A model generated the notes under the pieces. It made no database searches, was not told the DNA's origin, and saw only the letters and a list, made by a program, of their open reading frames with translations. From assembly GCA_009837185.1 (NCBI GenBank), contig VXUA01000014.1, forward strand, positions 31,051 to 95,050: a stretch of 64,000 bases of DNA, in the 5' to 3' direction. Position numbers and translations under genes: made by a program. Source of the stretch: Gammaproteobacteria bacterium (GTDB lineage Bacteria > Pseudomonadota > Gammaproteobacteria > Pseudomonadales > Azotimanducaceae). Positions 18,890 to 26,508 of the stretch are shown here, one piece after another (within the stretch, counting starts at the first letter, position 1; each line of letters begins with the position of its first letter).

Positions 18890-19308
18890 TTTTCGAACTT
18901 TTTGACTAGACGGAGCCGATTGTAGTCCCCATCACGGACATAAGTGACTTCAGACATTAACGATTTAACTAGGTGAATCCCTACACCGCCAATTTTGCGT
19001 TCTTCGACACTCAAGTCCAAGTTCACGTCTGGTGCATCATCGAGTGGATTAAACGGTTTGGCATCATCAACAATCTCGATGCGGACTTCTTCCTGAGTCA
19101 CATCGATAACAAACTTAACAATGTGAGTCTCCGAGTCGTCGTAGCCGTAAGAGACGATATTTGTAAAGAGTTCGTCTACCGAGAGTTGTATCGCGTAGAT
19201 GACCTCGTCATTTAAGTTTTGAAAGCGCGCAAAATCCATGAATGCAGATTCGAACCGCTGAAATTCTTCGAGGCGATTTTCAAGTTGGATTCGACAGGTC
19301 GCTTTCAT
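18886..19308 (-). CDS. RsbW-like serine kinase / anti-sigma ATPase
   Basis: This 140-residue single-domain GHKL ATPase has an N-box at 43-54 (VDELFTNIVSYG), a G1 box DDAKPFNP at about 81-88 and a G2 box KIGGVGIHLVKSL at 105-117. RsbW/SpoIIAB proteins phosphorylate a STAS antagonist and hold a sigma factor or another target. The gene overlaps the preceding receiver-PP2C gene by one base and the following binding-protein gene by four. The expected substrate is the STAS protein at 15115-15468. No sigma factor gene is present in the window, so the final output is not known. Confidence 0.88.
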   Translation of the reverse strand: MKATCRIQLENRLEEFQRFESAFMDFARFQNLNDEVIYAIQLSVDELFTNIVSYGYDDSETHIVKFVIDVTQEEVRIEIVDDAKPFNPLDDAPDVNLDLSVEERKIGGVGIHLVKSLMSEVTYVRDGDYNRLRLVKKFEN

Positions 19309-20474
19309 TATTCCTTAACACAAAGAGCTAAACACGTAATGTCATCCGAGGCAACATTACCCTCGACAAATTCACTGACTCGAGAAAATACTTGTTGGGT
19401 AACCTCGGTTGGGTCATTTGGCGGCGGTTGTCCGTCGAAAACTTGCTCCAACCTTTCCATTCCAAAGAGTGCTTCATCGGCGCGCTCGGCCTCATTGACA
19501 CCGTCGGTATACATTAGCAAGAGATCGCCTTTGGATAAACGAACGCTCTGATCCTCAAAATCACAGCCGGGATGGACACCAAGCGCGATTCCAGGTACGG
19601 CGTCGATCTCCGATACAGATCCATCCGCCTTAAAGAGTAACGGACGATTGTGTCCGCCATTGGCGTAGCTGAAGAGGTTGGTAGCCGGATCATAAACGCC
19701 GTATAGCAAAGTAACGAACATCATGGAATCGTTACTCTCTTCGAGTAAATTGTTAACTTCTGCAAGTACTTTGCTGGGTAGTGGGTGACCAATACTCGCA
19801 CCGCTCATCCAAGTACGCGCCGACATCATGAACATTGCCGCGGGAATCCCTTTACCGCTCACGTCGGCGATGCACAGCCCCACTCTATTGTCTGGAAGTC
19901 GAATTACATCGAAGAAATCGCCGCCGACTTCCCTAGCCGGTTCCATGTTGCCAAAAATCTGGTATTGATCGTTGCTGGGAAACGAACGCGGAAGAATGGA
20001 TTGTTGCATGCTTGCGGCCGTCGCGAGCTCGGATTGAATACTGATCAATTTCTCTCGATTTTGATGGAGTTCGCGCTCGATCCGAAAACGTTCCGAGGTC
20101 CGATTTATCGTGATCCGAAGATCTTCAAAATCGACTGGTTTGGTGATAAAGTCAAACGCGCCGCGGTTCATTGCTTGCCGAATGTTCTTCATGTCGCCGT
20201 AGGCGGAGATCATCACGGTCTTCAGCTTATCGTTAATCGAAGGAATATTCTCCAACATGGTCAGTCCGTCCATGACGGGCATATTTATGTCCGACAACAC
20301 GATTTCGATATCGCTGTTTTGTCTCAATATGTCGAGCGCTTCCCGACCGTTTTGAGCGAAACTCAGTGTTACTGCTCCCTTTCGAACCTCTCGACGCATG
20401 CGCTGCCGCATGAGTTCTTCTAAATCAGGCTCGTCATCGACAACAAGAATATGACTCGCAACAAATTCGCTCAT
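19308..20474 (-). CDS. Response regulator with PP2C (RsbU/SpoIIE-type) phosphatase output
   Basis: This 388-residue protein has a receiver domain at 1-125 with acidic residues D14/D15 (VVDDEP), phosphoacceptor D62 (LSDINMP) and K112. A coiled-coil linker (125-160) follows, then a PP2C serine phosphatase domain with metal-binding GGDFFD (184-189) and ADVSGKG (203-209). It would dephosphorylate the STAS protein when the receiver is phosphorylated, freeing the RsbW-like partner. It is the first gene of a four-gene run with overlaps or gaps of 5 bases or fewer. HsbR-type proteins in Pseudomonas have related logic, but there the ATPase domain is usually fused; here it is a separate gene. Confidence 0.9.
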   Translation of the reverse strand: MSEFVASHILVVDDEPDLEELMRQRMRREVRKGAVTLSFAQNGREALDILRQNSDIEIVLSDINMPVMDGLTMLENIPSINDKLKTVMISAYGDMKNIRQAMNRGAFDFITKPVDFEDLRITINRTSERFRIERELHQNREKLISIQSELATAASMQQSILPRSFPSNDQYQIFGNMEPAREVGGDFFDVIRLPDNRVGLCIADVSGKGIPAAMFMMSARTWMSGASIGHPLPSKVLAEVNNLLEESNDSMMFVTLLYGVYDPATNLFSYANGGHNRPLLFKADGSVSEIDAVPGIALGVHPGCDFEDQSVRLSKGDLLLMYTDGVNEAERADEALFGMERLEQVFDGQPPPNDPTEVTQQVFSRVSEFVEGNVASDDITCLALCVKE

Positions 20475-20584
20475 AGTTCGTATTCTCTCTTGTACAACTG
20501 GTTCGTTGCACGATAGGTTTCATCCATTGCGGTAAATTCTAGGGATTTACCTGATTGTTCGAGAACGAGGTCGATCTCAACCTA

Positions 20585-21478
20585 CTATTGCCGAAACACC
20601 ATGACGCTGACATCCATTACAGCCTCGCCCTCACCGAAGGTGATCCCACGTATAGGAGGTACGTCCCGATAGTCGCGTCCATAAGCAACGGTTACGCGTG
20701 TCTCTGGAGCACCCTGAGGATTGGTTGGATCGAAAGTACACCACCCCTTCGACGGTAAATAGCACTCTACCCAAGCGTGCGTTGCATTATCTACGAGTCG
20801 CCTTGTCGCGTTCGGAGCTACATAGAGGTAACCCGAGACGTAGCGCGCCGGAATTCCCTTCGATCTCGCAATCGCGATCATGAGTTGAGATATGTCTTGG
20901 CACACTCCCTCGTGGTGCCGTAACAAGTCGTCTACGGTCGAGTCAATAGAAGTTGCACCAGGACGATAACGTATGACTTCGGAAAGACGTTGTTCCAGAG
21001 ACTTCAAAAAAAGCCAAGGACTTGACTTGTCGATTCCCCCTTGATGATCAGTCCAACGGTCGAGGTCGCTCTTGGTACGAGTCAAATCTGTGGGTAGCAG
21101 AAAATCCCAGAAATCTAATTTAGTATGAAGCTTCGCTAAAGCACTCCAATCATCATGATCAGCTACGTCGCCCGCTTCATTGAAATGGGATCGGACACGT
21201 GCGTTGCTGGTTACCGTGAGTTTGTTATGCGGCCGGTGAATGTCAAAGAAATGTCGAGTATTACCGAACGGGTCAACGTCGATGTCTATCATACTCTCGG
21301 GTGTGGTCGCCAATTGATAATGATCAAGAAATTGCCATGAAGTTGCTTTCGGTTGCATACATACAGTCATAACACTCGAACGCTTCTTGTGTTCGTAACT
21401 GTAAGTCGTTTGATGCACGATTTCGTACGAAACAAATTTTTGTTTTGAGTCAAAATCGAACACTGTCATCCACTTCAT
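20585..21478 (-). CDS. Transglutaminase-like cysteine peptidase with bacterial N-terminal domain
   Basis: This 297-residue protein has the bacterial transglutaminase N-terminal beta domain (about 17-100: YEIVHQTTYSYEH, DPFGNTRHFFDI) and a transglutaminase core. The catalytic triad is visible: C193 in GVCQDISQLM, H234 in THAWVECYL and D250 in TFDPTNP. The gene is the last of the three-gene set with alpha-E and circularly permuted ATP-grasp genes, a common bacterial trio thought to make or process peptides; the product is unknown. The ATG at 21478 overlaps the alpha-E gene by 29 bases. An internal GTG six codons in is possible. No signal peptide is seen. Confidence 0.9.
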   Translation of the reverse strand: MKWMTVFDFDSKQKFVSYEIVHQTTYSYEHKKRSSVMTVCMQPKATSWQFLDHYQLATTPESMIDIDVDPFGNTRHFFDIHRPHNKLTVTSNARVRSHFNEAGDVADHDDWSALAKLHTKLDFWDFLLPTDLTRTKSDLDRWTDHQGGIDKSSPWLFLKSLEQRLSEVIRYRPGATSIDSTVDDLLRHHEGVCQDISQLMIAIARSKGIPARYVSGYLYVAPNATRRLVDNATHAWVECYLPSKGWCTFDPTNPQGAPETRVTVAYGRDYRDVPPIRGITFGEGEAVMDVSVMVFRQ

Positions 21479-22430
21479 AGTTAAACCAAGCCGCAGCTAT
21501 GTGCTCGTGCAACTTCAAGGCGAGACTCTCGGCCAACGTTAGCATGCGCGTCTTGTTCTCCGCATCCGGCCACTCGAACCGTACTAAGGCGACAAGTCGC
21601 CCTATAAAACGATTGGCCATTGCTCCGTGCCGGTTTGCAGGAGCTTCTCCGAGCGCAGACAACCGATCCGCAATCTGATTCAACGAAAAGTCAATCGAAT
21701 TCGGCAATAGCTGGTCTGCAACCAACATATTCATCACGTGCTCTGGATGGATTTTCGCGCCAAAGTAATGTTGATAAGCTTCATCAGCTTGAAAGCAATG
21801 TAGCAAACTCCACCAGTCATAATGCTCCAGATCTTCGAATTCAACGCTGTCAGTGGATTTATTCTGAAATGACATGAGTGCTAGCATCAACTGTGCATGT
21901 TCGATTAAGCGACCGATCTGTAAGAACTCCCAACGTTCGTCTCGGTACAGTGTCGCTGCACAAACTCCCATGAACGTATTTACGTCCTGTACTCGATTTG
22001 CATAAAACTGCATCGGATCTTTGGTCCAAATGTCTTCTATGCTCAAATCCCGAATTTCAAAATACGCTTTGTTCAAGCAGATCCACATTTCCGAACTAAT
22101 GCAATGGCGCATTTGACGCGCATTTTCACGTCCCATTGTGAAACAACTGAGAATCGAGGACTCGTTTTCCATAACAAACGACAATTCGTCGGCGAGTGCG
22201 AACGAGTCGGTCAACCCCCAGGAATCACCATGTTCTTCCCAATTGACCAATTCTTCGTTATGCGGTGCTGTTTTTAGATGTCTGAAGAGTCTCAGCCAAC
22301 CGAAATGAATTTGATCCCAAGTGCAGTCCACCAGCGCGTTCATCTGTAATTCCATCAAACGGCTCGTGTGTTCGACGCGTTTTAGATAACGACCTATCCA
22401 ATACAGCCCATGCGCGCTACGGGCAAGCAT
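21450..22430 (-). CDS. Alpha-E domain protein (DUF403)
   Basis: This 326-residue all-helical protein begins MLARSAHGLYWIGRYLKRVEHTSR, the hallmark of the alpha-E family (MLSRxAxxLYWxGRYxERAE). These proteins always travel with circularly permuted ATP-grasp and transglutaminase genes, as here. Its role in the presumed peptide-modifying pathway is not established. It starts within one base of the end of the ATP-grasp gene and overlaps the transglutaminase gene, so the three are one translational unit. The length is normal and no damage is seen. Confidence 0.9.
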   Translation of the reverse strand: MLARSAHGLYWIGRYLKRVEHTSRLMELQMNALVDCTWDQIHFGWLRLFRHLKTAPHNEELVNWEEHGDSWGLTDSFALADELSFVMENESSILSCFTMGRENARQMRHCISSEMWICLNKAYFEIRDLSIEDIWTKDPMQFYANRVQDVNTFMGVCAATLYRDERWEFLQIGRLIEHAQLMLALMSFQNKSTDSVEFEDLEHYDWWSLLHCFQADEAYQHYFGAKIHPEHVMNMLVADQLLPNSIDFSLNQIADRLSALGEAPANRHGAMANRFIGRLVALVRFEWPDAENKTRMLTLAESLALKLHEHIAAAWFNYEVDDSVRF

Positions 22431-23863
22431 TAGTTTTTCACCACCCAGAGGTCTTTAGCACCGCCTCCTTGGCTCGAATTTACTACGAGACTTCCCCTCG
22501 GTAGTGCGATGCGACAAAATGCACCACCTACTAGCCGCGACTCCTTTCCGGTCAAAATGAACGGGCGAAGATCAACACAACGAGGTTCAATGTTGCGTTC
22601 AATCCAACAGGGTGCTCGTGATATCGCCAGTATCGGTTGGGCAATGTAATTCTCCGGATCTTCGCGTAACTGCTTGCTGAATTCGTCTCGTTCTGCTGTA
22701 GTCTTGTCCGCACCGATGAAAAGGCCATAGCCTCCTGAACCACCGACTGGTTTGACGACTAATTGCTCTAAGTTGTCTAACGTGTATTCCAAATCTTCGG
22801 GCTCTCGACAAAGATAGGTTTCGACGTTCCGTAGGATAGGATCTTCCGATAGGTAGTACCTGATCATGTCTGGAACGTATGCATAGATCGATTTATCGTC
22901 AGCAATTCCTGTTCCAGGTGCATTAACAAGTGCAACATTGCCTTTTCGGTAGGCATGCATGAGACCCGGAACTCCAAGTATGGAGTCTCGCCGATAAAAC
23001 AGAGGATCCAGGAAATCGTCGTCAACTCGTCGATAGATCACATCGACTTTTCGTAATCCGGAAGTCGTACGCATGTACACAAAACCGTCATTAACGAGAA
23101 GATCGCGCCCCTCGACCAACTCGGCTCCAATTTCATCTGCAAGAAACATGTGCTCGTAAAACGCGGCGTTGAATACGCCAGGTGTAAGTAATACGATACA
23201 GGGATCGGTGGAGCCGTTTGGATCAAATTCACGTAAGGTTTCGTAGAGCAACGTACCGTATTTTTCTACATCGCGTACTCGATACTTTCGGTACAGTTCC
23301 CGAAAGTTAGTCTTTGTCGCCTGACGATTGGCGATCATGTAGGATACACCCGAAGGTACACGTAGATTATCCTCCAGCACTCGAAAACCTTCACCCACTC
23401 GTACTAAGTCGGTGCCACAAATCCCAACGGGAACATCTAGCGGAATTGACACACCTTGCATCTCTATTCGGTACTGTGGACAGCCACGCACATGATCAAT
23501 TGGAATTACTCCATCAGCCAGAATATGGGCAGATCCGTAAACGTCGACTATAAACTTGTTGAGTGCCGCAATGCGTTGAATCAATCCTGCTTCGAGTACA
23601 TCCCATTCTGACGAAGGAATTATTCGAGGGATACAGTCGATGGGAATGATGCGCTCTGTAGCTTCATCTTCACCGTAGAGCGTGAATGAGATCGACTGAC
23701 TAGAGAATGTTCGAGTAACGCGCTCTTGAATACTCTCTAGTTCTTCAACGGATGTGGCAGTTAGGTGTTTGTGTAGATGATGGTTGTGAGGATGTGGCGA
23801 GCCATCTTCCGCAAAGAGTTCGTCAAAGAATTTGTCGTCTAAATCATATTGATCAAAGTTGAT
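22430..23863 (-). CDS. Circularly permuted ATP-grasp protein, apparent ATC start
   Basis: ATP-grasp enzymes join a carboxylate to an amine using ATP; members of this permuted class (DUF404/407) are presumed peptide ligases. From the first conventional start codon (TTG at 23584) the protein would be 384 residues and would begin inside a conserved block. Reading upstream in frame gives clear family sequence: YDLDDKFFDELF near the N-terminus, then SISFTLYGEDEATERIIPID and IPRIIPSSEWDVLEAGLIQR. The frame is open back to a TAG with no ATG, GTG or TTG. ATC at 23861-23863 has GGAG 6 bases upstream and yields 477 residues, normal for the family. I therefore place the start there. The ATP-binding segment VKPVGGSGGYG is intact. 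Confidence 0.85.
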   Translation of the reverse strand: MNFDQYDLDDKFFDELFAEDGSPHPHNHHLHKHLTATSVEELESIQERVTRTFSSQSISFTLYGEDEATERIIPIDCIPRIIPSSEWDVLEAGLIQRIAALNKFIVDVYGSAHILADGVIPIDHVRGCPQYRIEMQGVSIPLDVPVGICGTDLVRVGEGFRVLEDNLRVPSGVSYMIANRQATKTNFRELYRKYRVRDVEKYGTLLYETLREFDPNGSTDPCIVLLTPGVFNAAFYEHMFLADEIGAELVEGRDLLVNDGFVYMRTTSGLRKVDVIYRRVDDDFLDPLFYRRDSILGVPGLMHAYRKGNVALVNAPGTGIADDKSIYAYVPDMIRYYLSEDPILRNVETYLCREPEDLEYTLDNLEQLVVKPVGGSGGYGLFIGADKTTAERDEFSKQLREDPENYIAQPILAISRAPCWIERNIEPRCVDLRPFILTGKESRLVGGAFCRIALPRGSLVVNSSQGGGAKDLWVVKN

Positions 23864-24656
23864 TGGACACTCCTACTACCACGTTGTCGAATCTTCAGGA
23901 AGTGTAACCATTATTTTATTTTAGCCTTGACACTCGGCCATTCCGAGTTCGAATTCACGAAGGGAACAGATGCTTAAGATAAAGTGAGCCGACTCGGTTA
24001 GAGACCGTATGAACAGTGGTATCGCAGTACGACCCAAATTGTAGCGTAGTCCTTCACGCATTCGGCGTGCTTCACTGATGGCGCAAGAGCGGTGCTCATG
24101 GTTCGGTTCTTACGACCTCGCATAGAAGAATGGTTTATATACTTGCGTCACTCGAGCACATTCTCTCGAAAAAATTTTTTCTGGAAAAAAATTGTGCAAA
24201 CAGAGCTATGTCGCTAGAACCCATTGACCGTCTGCTATTTCCCATGTACGGGTGTTGAGTTGGGCACGAAAGAGCCGTACGGTGCGATCGCGGAAGACGC
24301 GGTAGCAGATAGTGTGTCCTCAATTTCGTCTATGGGTTGGACAATTCAAACGTTAGTACATAGCGACTGTTGTCGCCAGACTTGGACTTTAAAGGAGTCT
24401 CAATCAGCCAACCACGATTAAGATTTGACTAATGGATCGCTGAATTTTGGAATCAAACGGGTTTTGAAGGATCTTCTCGTCGTTCTTGAACAAAAGCCCC
24501 TCGAATAGTTGGTTGCTTTCCGAGAGACTCGTGCTATTGTAGTACCTTTACCAGCACTGTAAAAATCCATTAGTGCATTCTCCTAAATTTCTCACCGGGC
24601 GAATGCCGTGAGGCTATAATCACTTTCAAACACAACAACAATTTAGACGATTGAGC
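23864..24656 (+). other. About 790 bases without a recognisable gene
   Basis: Several short frames exist on both strands but none has a plausible protein or start site. A small hairpin CTCGG-ccatt-CCGAG follows a TTGACA near 23928. The region must hold the promoter of the ATP-grasp operon (minus strand) and that of the 54-codon frame at 24657. A plus-strand TATAAT lies at 24615-24620, 37 bases before that frame. Confidence 0.5.
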
Positions 24657-24821
24657 ATGGCAGACAAACTTTTTGCTGTTGTTTTAGACGAGCCGAATGA
24701 GGAAGTCCTGAAGCGACTAAAAGAGAAACACGACAACACATACTGTCACACTTCCACTTTTTTCGTTGTTCCTGTCCGTCAAAATGTCACCACGTCTCCT
24801 CGAGGACCGTTCCGGTGTTGA
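24657..24821 (+). CDS. Small 54-residue hypothetical protein (possibly a truncated remnant)
   Basis: The frame begins MADKLFAVVLDEPNEEVLKR and ends at TGA 24819-24821. The first 38 residues have the look of a folded alpha/beta start (hydrophobic AVVL strand, amphipathic helix, FFVVPV strand). The last 14 residues are low in structure and may be frameshifted sequence. A TATAAT lies 37 bases upstream. No Shine-Dalgarno is obvious. I do not recognise a family. It could be the N-terminal remnant of a longer gene. Confidence 0.4.
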   Translation: MADKLFAVVLDEPNEEVLKRLKEKHDNTYCHTSTFFVVPVRQNVTTSPRGPFRC

Positions 24822-25064
24822 TTGATGATGATCTCAGCGTTTCCTTTCTGAGCTGTGTGTTCGTCATACACCTCATCGCGCGCGATCGGTAAAGAGAATA
24901 AAAGACACAAAACGGCTCAATCAATCGCTCAATTCCAATTCATAAAATGGCGAACTTCACCCATACGGCTTCCATACTCTTTGTTATCAACCATAGTGGG
25001 TTCGTACAGCTAGCTAAACAGGAGTTTGGACAATTTAATCTTAAATCCACATCGAAGACCAACT

Positions 25065-25673
25065 ATGAGCATACCTGAAATACAAGCGCTAGAAAAACAA
25101 ATCGGAGAACTTACCACTAAGCTGAAGGAACTTCAAATCGCAAACGAAGCAGCGTCCGAACCCGTACCGAATTACACGTTTGAAACAGAATTCGGGAACG
25201 TAACGCTCAACGACCTGTTCGGTAATAAAGACACACTATTCGTTATTCATAACATGGGAGATGGGTGCCGGTACTGCACTATTTGGGCAGACGGTATAAA
25301 CGGTTTCTTACCCCATCTCGAAACTGCCATGTCAGTTGTTTTGGTATCAAAGAACGATCCTGACACACAGAGACGATTTGCAAACTCCCGAGGTTGGCGT
25401 TTCAATGTCGCATCGCATAGAAACTGCGATTACGCAAAAGATCACACCACCTTAGGTGAGTACGGCAATGTCCCGGGAGGGGCGGTGTACGTCCGTAAAG
25501 GCGATCAAATTTTCAAGAAAAACGCTTGTATGTTTGGACCCGGTGATGTGTATTGTGCTATGTGGCACATATTTGCCTTGGCTGGAATTAAAGAAGACAA
25601 GTGGACACCACAATTCCGCTATTGGTCTCGTCCCGAAAAGATGGAAGACGGCGGGCAAGGCGTTATCGACTAG
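25065..25673 (+). CDS. DUF899-like thioredoxin-fold protein
   Basis: This protein has about 202 residues from ATG 25065. It has an N-terminal helix (IPEIQALEKQIGELTTKLKELQ) followed by a thioredoxin-like domain with DTLFVIHNMGDGCRYCTIWADG, which contains a CxxC (GCRYC). Later come the SHRNCDYAKD and VRKGDQIFKK segments typical of DUF899-type predicted dithiol-disulfide proteins. The biochemical role is unproven; redox chemistry is inferred from the fold and cysteines. An alternative TTG at 25026 has its GGAG only one base away and is less likely. It stands alone between a non-coding region and tRNA-Pro. Confidence 0.75.
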   Translation: MSIPEIQALEKQIGELTTKLKELQIANEAASEPVPNYTFETEFGNVTLNDLFGNKDTLFVIHNMGDGCRYCTIWADGINGFLPHLETAMSVVLVSKNDPDTQRRFANSRGWRFNVASHRNCDYAKDHTTLGEYGNVPGGAVYVRKGDQIFKKNACMFGPGDVYCAMWHIFALAGIKEDKWTPQFRYWSRPEKMEDGGQGVID

Positions 25674-25698
25674 TTGATACACGCCCTAAGTTTGATGG

Positions 25699-25775
25699 TG
25701 GTCGGGACGGCCGGATTTGAACCGGCGACCACATGACCCCCAGTCATGTGCGCTACCAAACTGCGCCACGTCCCG
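25699..25775 (-). tRNA. tRNA-Pro (anticodon GGG)
   Basis: The minus strand folds as a cloverleaf. The acceptor stem CGGGACG (25775-25769) pairs with CGTCCCG (25709-25703), followed by A and an encoded CCA. The anticodon arm CATGA-CTGGGGG-TCATG gives anticodon GGG, and the T-arm contains GGTTCAAATCC. A tRNA-Pro directly after ihfA-merR is the usual gammaproteobacterial arrangement. Confidence 0.95.
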
Positions 25776-25824
25776 ATGTCTCGACTTAAATATCTACAGA
25801 GTATTTGACCCTTCTAAGTAGATA

Positions 25825-26193
25825 TTACTCGAATGAAATTTCCTTCAAGATCTGCTTAGCGTCTTGCAAGTCTGTGATCGCAGACTTTATCGTAGACTGC
25901 GATTCTTCAGTTAGATCTTTCGTCTCGGGTTCTTTTGTTCGCGTCGCTAAGTGCTTTTGCGCGCCGCTGATCGTGAACCCTCGTGTGTAGAGCAACTCTT
26001 TTAGTTCATGGATAAAGTCAATGTCACTCTTGGTGTAATATCGGCGGCCGTTTAAACGTGTCAACTTTTGCAGTTGTTCAAATTGTGTCTCCCAGTAACG
26101 GAGCACATGTTGTTTTACGTCACATAACGAGCTAACGTCGCCGATCGTGTAGTAGCGATCTTGAGAGGTCTTACTCGATTCCTGGTCCCGCAT
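25825..26193 (-). CDS. MerR-family transcriptional regulator downstream of ihfA
   Basis: This 122-residue protein has the MerR winged helix (YYTIGDVSSLCDVKQHVLRYWETQFEQL, then GRRYYTKSDIDFIHELKELL) and a short C-terminal coil. It has no cysteine-rich effector domain, so it is not a metal sensor of the classic type. It overlaps ihfA by 23 bases and is probably co-transcribed with pheST-ihfA. This small MerR protein follows ihfA in many gammaproteobacteria; its target genes are unknown. Confidence 0.88.
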   Translation of the reverse strand: MRDQESSKTSQDRYYTIGDVSSLCDVKQHVLRYWETQFEQLQKLTRLNGRRYYTKSDIDFIHELKELLYTRGFTISGAQKHLATRTKEPETKDLTEESQSTIKSAITDLQDAKQILKEISFE

Positions 26194-26488
26194 ACTTCGC
26201 GATCCGTTTTGTTAACGTCCGACTTGGTTTGAAGTGAACTTTAGCACTCGGTTCAATTTTGACCGTCTCGCCAGTTTTGATGTTTCGGCCCAAACGCCCT
26301 TTCCACTCACGTACTTCGAACTTCCCGAAACCCTTAAGCTGTACCGAGTCCCTCGTTTCTAGTCCGTAAGTAATCGCTTCGAAAAAGTCATCCACGATAG
26401 AGCTTGCTTCGGTAAAAGGAATACCCAGCTCATCATGTATTCGCTGCGCCAGCGCTGCTCGAGTTATTACTTCCTTCTTCGCGGTCAA
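26171..26488 (-). CDS. ihfA: Integration host factor alpha subunit, intercalating proline replaced
   Basis: This 105-residue HU/IHF-fold protein is identified by its place after pheT and by SVQLKGFGKFEVREWKGRLG. IHF bends DNA sharply and organises promoters, phage sites and nucleoid structure. In IHF and HU the beta-arm tip reads RNPxT, and that proline wedges between base pairs. Here the tip reads GRNIKTGE, with isoleucine at position 70. Hydrophobic intercalation may persist, but the substitution is unusual. The C-terminus SRTLTKRIAKYAGPGIE is also a little longer than in E. coli. The gene starts 20 bases after pheT and overlaps merR. Confidence 0.9.
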   Translation of the reverse strand: MTAKKEVITRAALAQRIHDELGIPFTEASSIVDDFFEAITYGLETRDSVQLKGFGKFEVREWKGRLGRNIKTGETVKIEPSAKVHFKPSRTLTKRIAKYAGPGIE

Positions 26489-26508
26489 TTTAATACCATC
26501 GAATTAAT

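Noticed and set aside
23920..23960. TTGACA followed by a small hairpin as a plus-strand promoter
   Set aside because: There is no matching -10 hexamer at the right distance and no gene directly downstream on that strand.
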